Assembly (NCBI GenBank): GCA_050252335.1
Contig: JBFWLB010000012.1
Coordinates: 1-55,419 of the forward strand
Reading direction: 5' to 3'
Source: Berkiella_A sp050252335
Lineage (GTDB): Bacteria > Pseudomonadota > Gammaproteobacteria > Berkiellales > Berkiellaceae
DNA length: 55,419 nucleotides
Each line of letters begins with the position of its first letter. Position 1 is the stretch's first letter. The notes beneath the pieces are model-generated. The model searched no databases and had not been told where the DNA came from. It saw only the letters and a program-made list of their open reading frames with translations. This document shows positions 52,637 through 55,419 of the stretch, piece after piece. The position numbers and the translations under genes were made by a program.

Positions 52637-54571
52637 TTAAGATTTATTTTCTTTCACTTCTTCAAAATCAGCATCAACAACGTCTTCTTCCTTACCACTT
52701 GCCTGCTCAGCACCACCTGCAGCACCCCCTTGGTTTGCTTGCGCATCCGCTTGTGAGTACATTCTTTGTGCTAACTTAGCAGAAGCCTCTGTGAGCTTTT
52801 CCGTTTTCTTTTCAATCACACCTTTATCATTACTCTTAATGGCTTCTTTTAACTCAGAAACCGCAGATTCAATATCAGCGCGCTCTTTAGGATCAACCTT
52901 ATCACCCAACTCTTTCATGGATTTTTCACTTGCATGAATCAAGCTGTCCGCATGATTTCGAGCAGAAACCAGTTCATGGAATGCTTTATCTTCATCAGCA
53001 TGTACTTCAGCGTCTCTCACCATTTTTTGCACTTCATCATCGCTTAAACCGCTTGATGCTTTTACAACAATAGATTGTTGTTTGCCTGTGGCTTTATCTT
53101 GTGCAGATACATGTAAGATACCATTGGCATCGATATCAAACGTTACTTCGATTTGTGGTGTTCCTCTAGGCGCTAAAGGAATGTTAGTTAAATCAAATTG
53201 ACCTAAGAATTTATTTTGTGCTGCTTGCTCACGCTCACCTTGGAAAACACGAATCGTAACAGCGGTTTGGCTATCTTCGGCAGTTGAGAAAACTTGGCTC
53301 TTTTTCGTTGGAATCGTGGTGTTTTTCTCAATCAATTTAGTCATTACACCACCCATTGTCTCAATACCCAATGATAAAGGTGTTACATCAAGTAATAAAA
53401 CGTCTTTTACTTCGCCAGATAAAACAGCCCCTTGAATCGCTGCACCTAAAGCAACCGCTTCATCTGGGTTAACATCTTTACGAGGCATTTTACCAAAGAA
53501 ATCTTGTACAACTTGCTGTACTTTAGGCATACGTGTCTGACCACCTACCAAAATGACAGCATCAATTTCAGCGGCTGTTTTACCAGCATCTTTCAATGCA
53601 ATACGGCAAGGTTCTAATGAACGCTGCACCAATTCATCGACTAAAGATTCAAATTTTGCACGTGTTAAACGCACATTCATGTGTTTAGGACCAGATGCAT
53701 CAGCTGTGATATAAGGTAAATTAATATCGGTTTGCTCGCGCGAAGAAAGCTCAATTTTTGCTTTTTCAGCAGCTTCTTTCAGACGTTGCAAGGCCAAAGG
53801 ATCTTTGTGTAAATCAATACCTTGATCTTTTTTGAATTCATCAGCGAGATATTCAATAACACGTTCATCAAAATCTTCACCCCCTAATTGGGTGTCACCA
53901 TTGGTGGCCAATACTTCAAATTGTTGTTCGCCATCAATATCAGCAATTTCAATAATAGAAACGTCAAAGGTACCACCACCTAAGTCATATACAGCAATAA
54001 CGCTATCGCCATTTTTCTTGTCCATACCATAAGCAAGCGCTGCAGCGGTTGGCTCATTAATGATACGTTTAACTTCAAGCCCAGCAATCTTACCAGCATC
54101 TTTGGTTGCTTGACGTTGTGAATCATTGAAATAAGCAGGCACAGTAATAACAGCTTCCGTTACTTCATGGCCTAAATAATCTTCAGCCGTTTTTTTCATT
54201 TTTGCTAAGATTTGAGCAGAAATTTGAGGCGGCGCTAATTTGTCTTTGCCACGGCCTTGCACCCATGCATCACCATTGTCAGCTTTAATGATTTCGTAGG
54301 CTACTTTTGATTTTCTTAATGCGTCATCATTGTATTGACGACCGATCAATCGCTTAATCGCATTATAAGTATATTGTGGATTGGTCACAGCTTGACGCTT
54401 CGCTGTTTGACCTACCAGTCTCTCGTTATCTGTGGTGAAAGCAACAATAGAAGGGGTTGTTCTATCACCTTCACTGTTTTCAATCACACGGGGCTTGCCA
54501 TTTTCCATGACCGCAACACAAGAGTTGGTTGTTCCCAAGTCTATACCTACTACGACGTTTCTTGCTGACAT
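52637..54571 (-). CDS. dnaK: Chaperone DnaK (Hsp70)
   Basis: Central ATP-driven chaperone. About 644 residues from ATG 54571: ATPase domain starting VVGIDLGTTNSCVAV, with VPAYFNDSQRQATKDAG and YDLGGGTFDVSI, the substrate domain and a Gly/Ala-rich acidic tail ending EEVKENKS. The start is chosen because GGAG lies about 9 nt upstream; the upstream TTG at 54586 adds five residues and includes the ribosome site itself. It has its own sigma-32-like promoter. Confidence 0.97.
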   Translation of the reverse strand: MSARNVVVGIDLGTTNSCVAVMENGKPRVIENSEGDRTTPSIVAFTTDNERLVGQTAKRQAVTNPQYTYNAIKRLIGRQYNDDALRKSKVAYEIIKADNGDAWVQGRGKDKLAPPQISAQILAKMKKTAEDYLGHEVTEAVITVPAYFNDSQRQATKDAGKIAGLEVKRIINEPTAAALAYGMDKKNGDSVIAVYDLGGGTFDVSIIEIADIDGEQQFEVLATNGDTQLGGEDFDERVIEYLADEFKKDQGIDLHKDPLALQRLKEAAEKAKIELSSREQTDINLPYITADASGPKHMNVRLTRAKFESLVDELVQRSLEPCRIALKDAGKTAAEIDAVILVGGQTRMPKVQQVVQDFFGKMPRKDVNPDEAVALGAAIQGAVLSGEVKDVLLLDVTPLSLGIETMGGVMTKLIEKNTTIPTKKSQVFSTAEDSQTAVTIRVFQGEREQAAQNKFLGQFDLTNIPLAPRGTPQIEVTFDIDANGILHVSAQDKATGKQQSIVVKASSGLSDDEVQKMVRDAEVHADEDKAFHELVSARNHADSLIHASEKSMKELGDKVDPKERADIESAVSELKEAIKSNDKGVIEKKTEKLTEASAKLAQRMYSQADAQANQGGAAGGAEQASGKEEDVVDADFEEVKENKS

Positions 54572-54616
54572 GCGCTTACTCTCCAATTCAAAAATAAATA
54601 AATCTAGTTACTCAGT

Positions 54617-54645
54617 ATAATATGGTCATGACGCGCATATTCAAG
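54617..54645 (-). promoter_or_regulatory. Sigma-32-like promoter of dnaK
   Basis: CTTGAAT (54639-54645), a 13-nt spacer and CCATATTAT (54617-54625) on the minus strand. The same bases also give a sigma-70 reading (TTGAAT, 16 nt, TATTAT). The -35 box lies in a hairpin loop (54629-54652). Confidence 0.65.
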
Positions 54646-54652
54646 CGCGTCA
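54629..54652. other. Hairpin after grpE overlapping the dnaK promoter
   Basis: TGACGCGC / GCGCGTCA, a perfect 8-bp stem with an 8-nt loop, 5 bp after the grpE stop. It could end or protect the grpE transcript; it has no T-run. Confidence 0.6.
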
Positions 54653-54656
54653 ACTA

Positions 54657-55313
54657 TCATTTTTTTGTATTATCGGCTTCATCTTTAGGGGTAATTGCAC
54701 GAGAAACAACTACTCTTGCAGGACGCAACAATCTTTCATTCAAGACATAACCTGGTTGAAACACAGACACAACCTGATTAGGAGGACAATCATCTGTTTC
54801 AATCATAGAAATAGCTTCATGAAAATTCGGATTGAAGGGCTGTGATTCTGGATTAATTTGCGAAATACCTTCTTTTTCCATAACATCCAGCACAACTTTA
54901 CGTGTCAATGACATGCCTTCTAATACATCTTTTACGGTTATATTGTCATTATTACATTGGGCTAAACCCTGCTCGATGCTATCAACAACCTGCAGTAATT
55001 CACTGGCAAAACGCTCTAGCGCAAATTTCTTTGCATTATCAACCTGTGTTTGTGAACGTCTTTGAATATTTTGTAGATCTGCTTCTTTTCTAAGCAGTAA
55101 ATCACAATTTTTTTGCGCTTTATCATTTGCTTCATTGTAAGCTTGTGTTTTTTTTTCAAGCTCCGCTCTAAAGGACTTGAGATCTTCTTCTAAACTAAGC
55201 TTAGGCGCTTGAGCGGGCGCAGAATCATCAAATCGTTGCGGAGGCATATCTTCTCCTCCTTCTTGCTGACCTTGCGTCCATAGGCTGGTAGGAGAATCAT
55301 CGTGTGCAACCAT
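54657..55313 (-). CDS. grpE: Nucleotide exchange factor GrpE
   Basis: Releases ADP from DnaK. 218 residues: a disordered acidic start of about 40, a long helix (about 42-110) with the family stretch LLRKEADLQNIQRRSQTQ, and a C-terminal beta domain with NFHEAISMI and VFQPGYVLNERLLRPARVVVS. First gene of the grpE-dnaK-dnaJ-dapB run, with a sigma-32 promoter upstream. Confidence 0.95.
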   Translation of the reverse strand: MVAHDDSPTSLWTQGQQEGGEDMPPQRFDDSAPAQAPKLSLEEDLKSFRAELEKKTQAYNEANDKAQKNCDLLLRKEADLQNIQRRSQTQVDNAKKFALERFASELLQVVDSIEQGLAQCNNDNITVKDVLEGMSLTRKVVLDVMEKEGISQINPESQPFNPNFHEAISMIETDDCPPNQVVSVFQPGYVLNERLLRPARVVVSRAITPKDEADNTKK

Positions 55314-55370
55314 TGTTATTAACCTCTATAAAGCTAGTATTATTGCTTAAAATATATGAAATATGAATGA

Positions 55371-55399
55371 ATAATGGGGTCTAATTTTCATTATCCAAG
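55371..55399 (-). promoter_or_regulatory. Sigma-32 (RpoH) heat-shock promoter of grpE
   Basis: CTTGGAT (55393-55399), a 13-nt spacer and CCCCATTAT (55371-55379) on the minus strand: a perfect -10 and a -35 two bases off consensus, about 58 bp before the grpE ATG. Confidence 0.82.
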
Positions 55400-55419
55400 G
55401 CTGAGCTCAACATTTTTGC

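Overview
The window is AT-rich gammaproteobacterial chromosome, almost fully coding, with no plasmid, phage or transposase genes. Gene order follows the backbone seen in pseudomonads and their relatives, read on the minus strand: grpE-dnaK-dnaJ-dapB-carA-carB-greA-(yhbY)-rlmE-ftsH-folP-glmM-tpiA-secG-tRNA-Leu, then tRNA-fMet-rimP-nusA-infB-rbfA-truB-rpsO-pnp. The complete nuoA-N operon lies between the two tRNAs. A pyrophosphate-type phosphofructokinase, ubiX-mpl linkage, a lysine-tailed HU protein and several unrecognised genes with host-interaction features suggest an intracellular member of the Legionellales (Coxiella, Legionella or Berkiella-like). That placement is inference, because no rRNA or secretion-system gene is present.

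Layout: 1-3000 holds lipB (+), a small exported protein, an Hsp20 with a textbook sigma-32 promoter, and a tailed HU protein (+). 3000-10000 holds ubiX, mpl, a membrane protein, pfp (+), a palindromic repeat, a MAPEG protein overlapping an apparently exported hydratase, and a PHA synthase with a very small PhaE-like partner. 10100-19000 is the translation and transcription cluster pnp to rimP plus tRNA-fMet with its promoter. 19000-33500 is the fourteen-gene NADH dehydrogenase I operon. 33600-41900 runs from tRNA-Leu through secG, tpiA, glmM, folP, ftsH, rlmE, yhbY and greA. 41800-46300 is carAB. 46300-50450 is an accessory island with a 565-residue glycine-zipper membrane protein, an outer-membrane barrel, a 198-residue unknown and a cluster of palindromic repeats. 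50500-55419 is dapB-dnaJ-dnaK-grpE.

The strongest unexpected signal is the plus-strand gene at 35263-35928, inserted between tpiA and glmM. Its middle third reads like the core of a eukaryotic cyclin box. Second is a family of palindromic elements sharing a 15-bp terminal inverted repeat (consensus ATGAGCGAAGCGAAT): four copies plus a decayed piece that appears to encode the last residues of the PHA synthase. Third, three heat-shock genes (hsp20, grpE, dnaK) carry sigma-32-type promoters, each with a 13-nt spacer.

The core genes work together conventionally: RNA and ribosome maturation, respiratory complex I, cell-wall precursors (glmM, mpl, dapB), folate (folP), carbamoyl phosphate (carAB) and protein quality control (grpE, dnaK, dnaJ, hsp20, ftsH).
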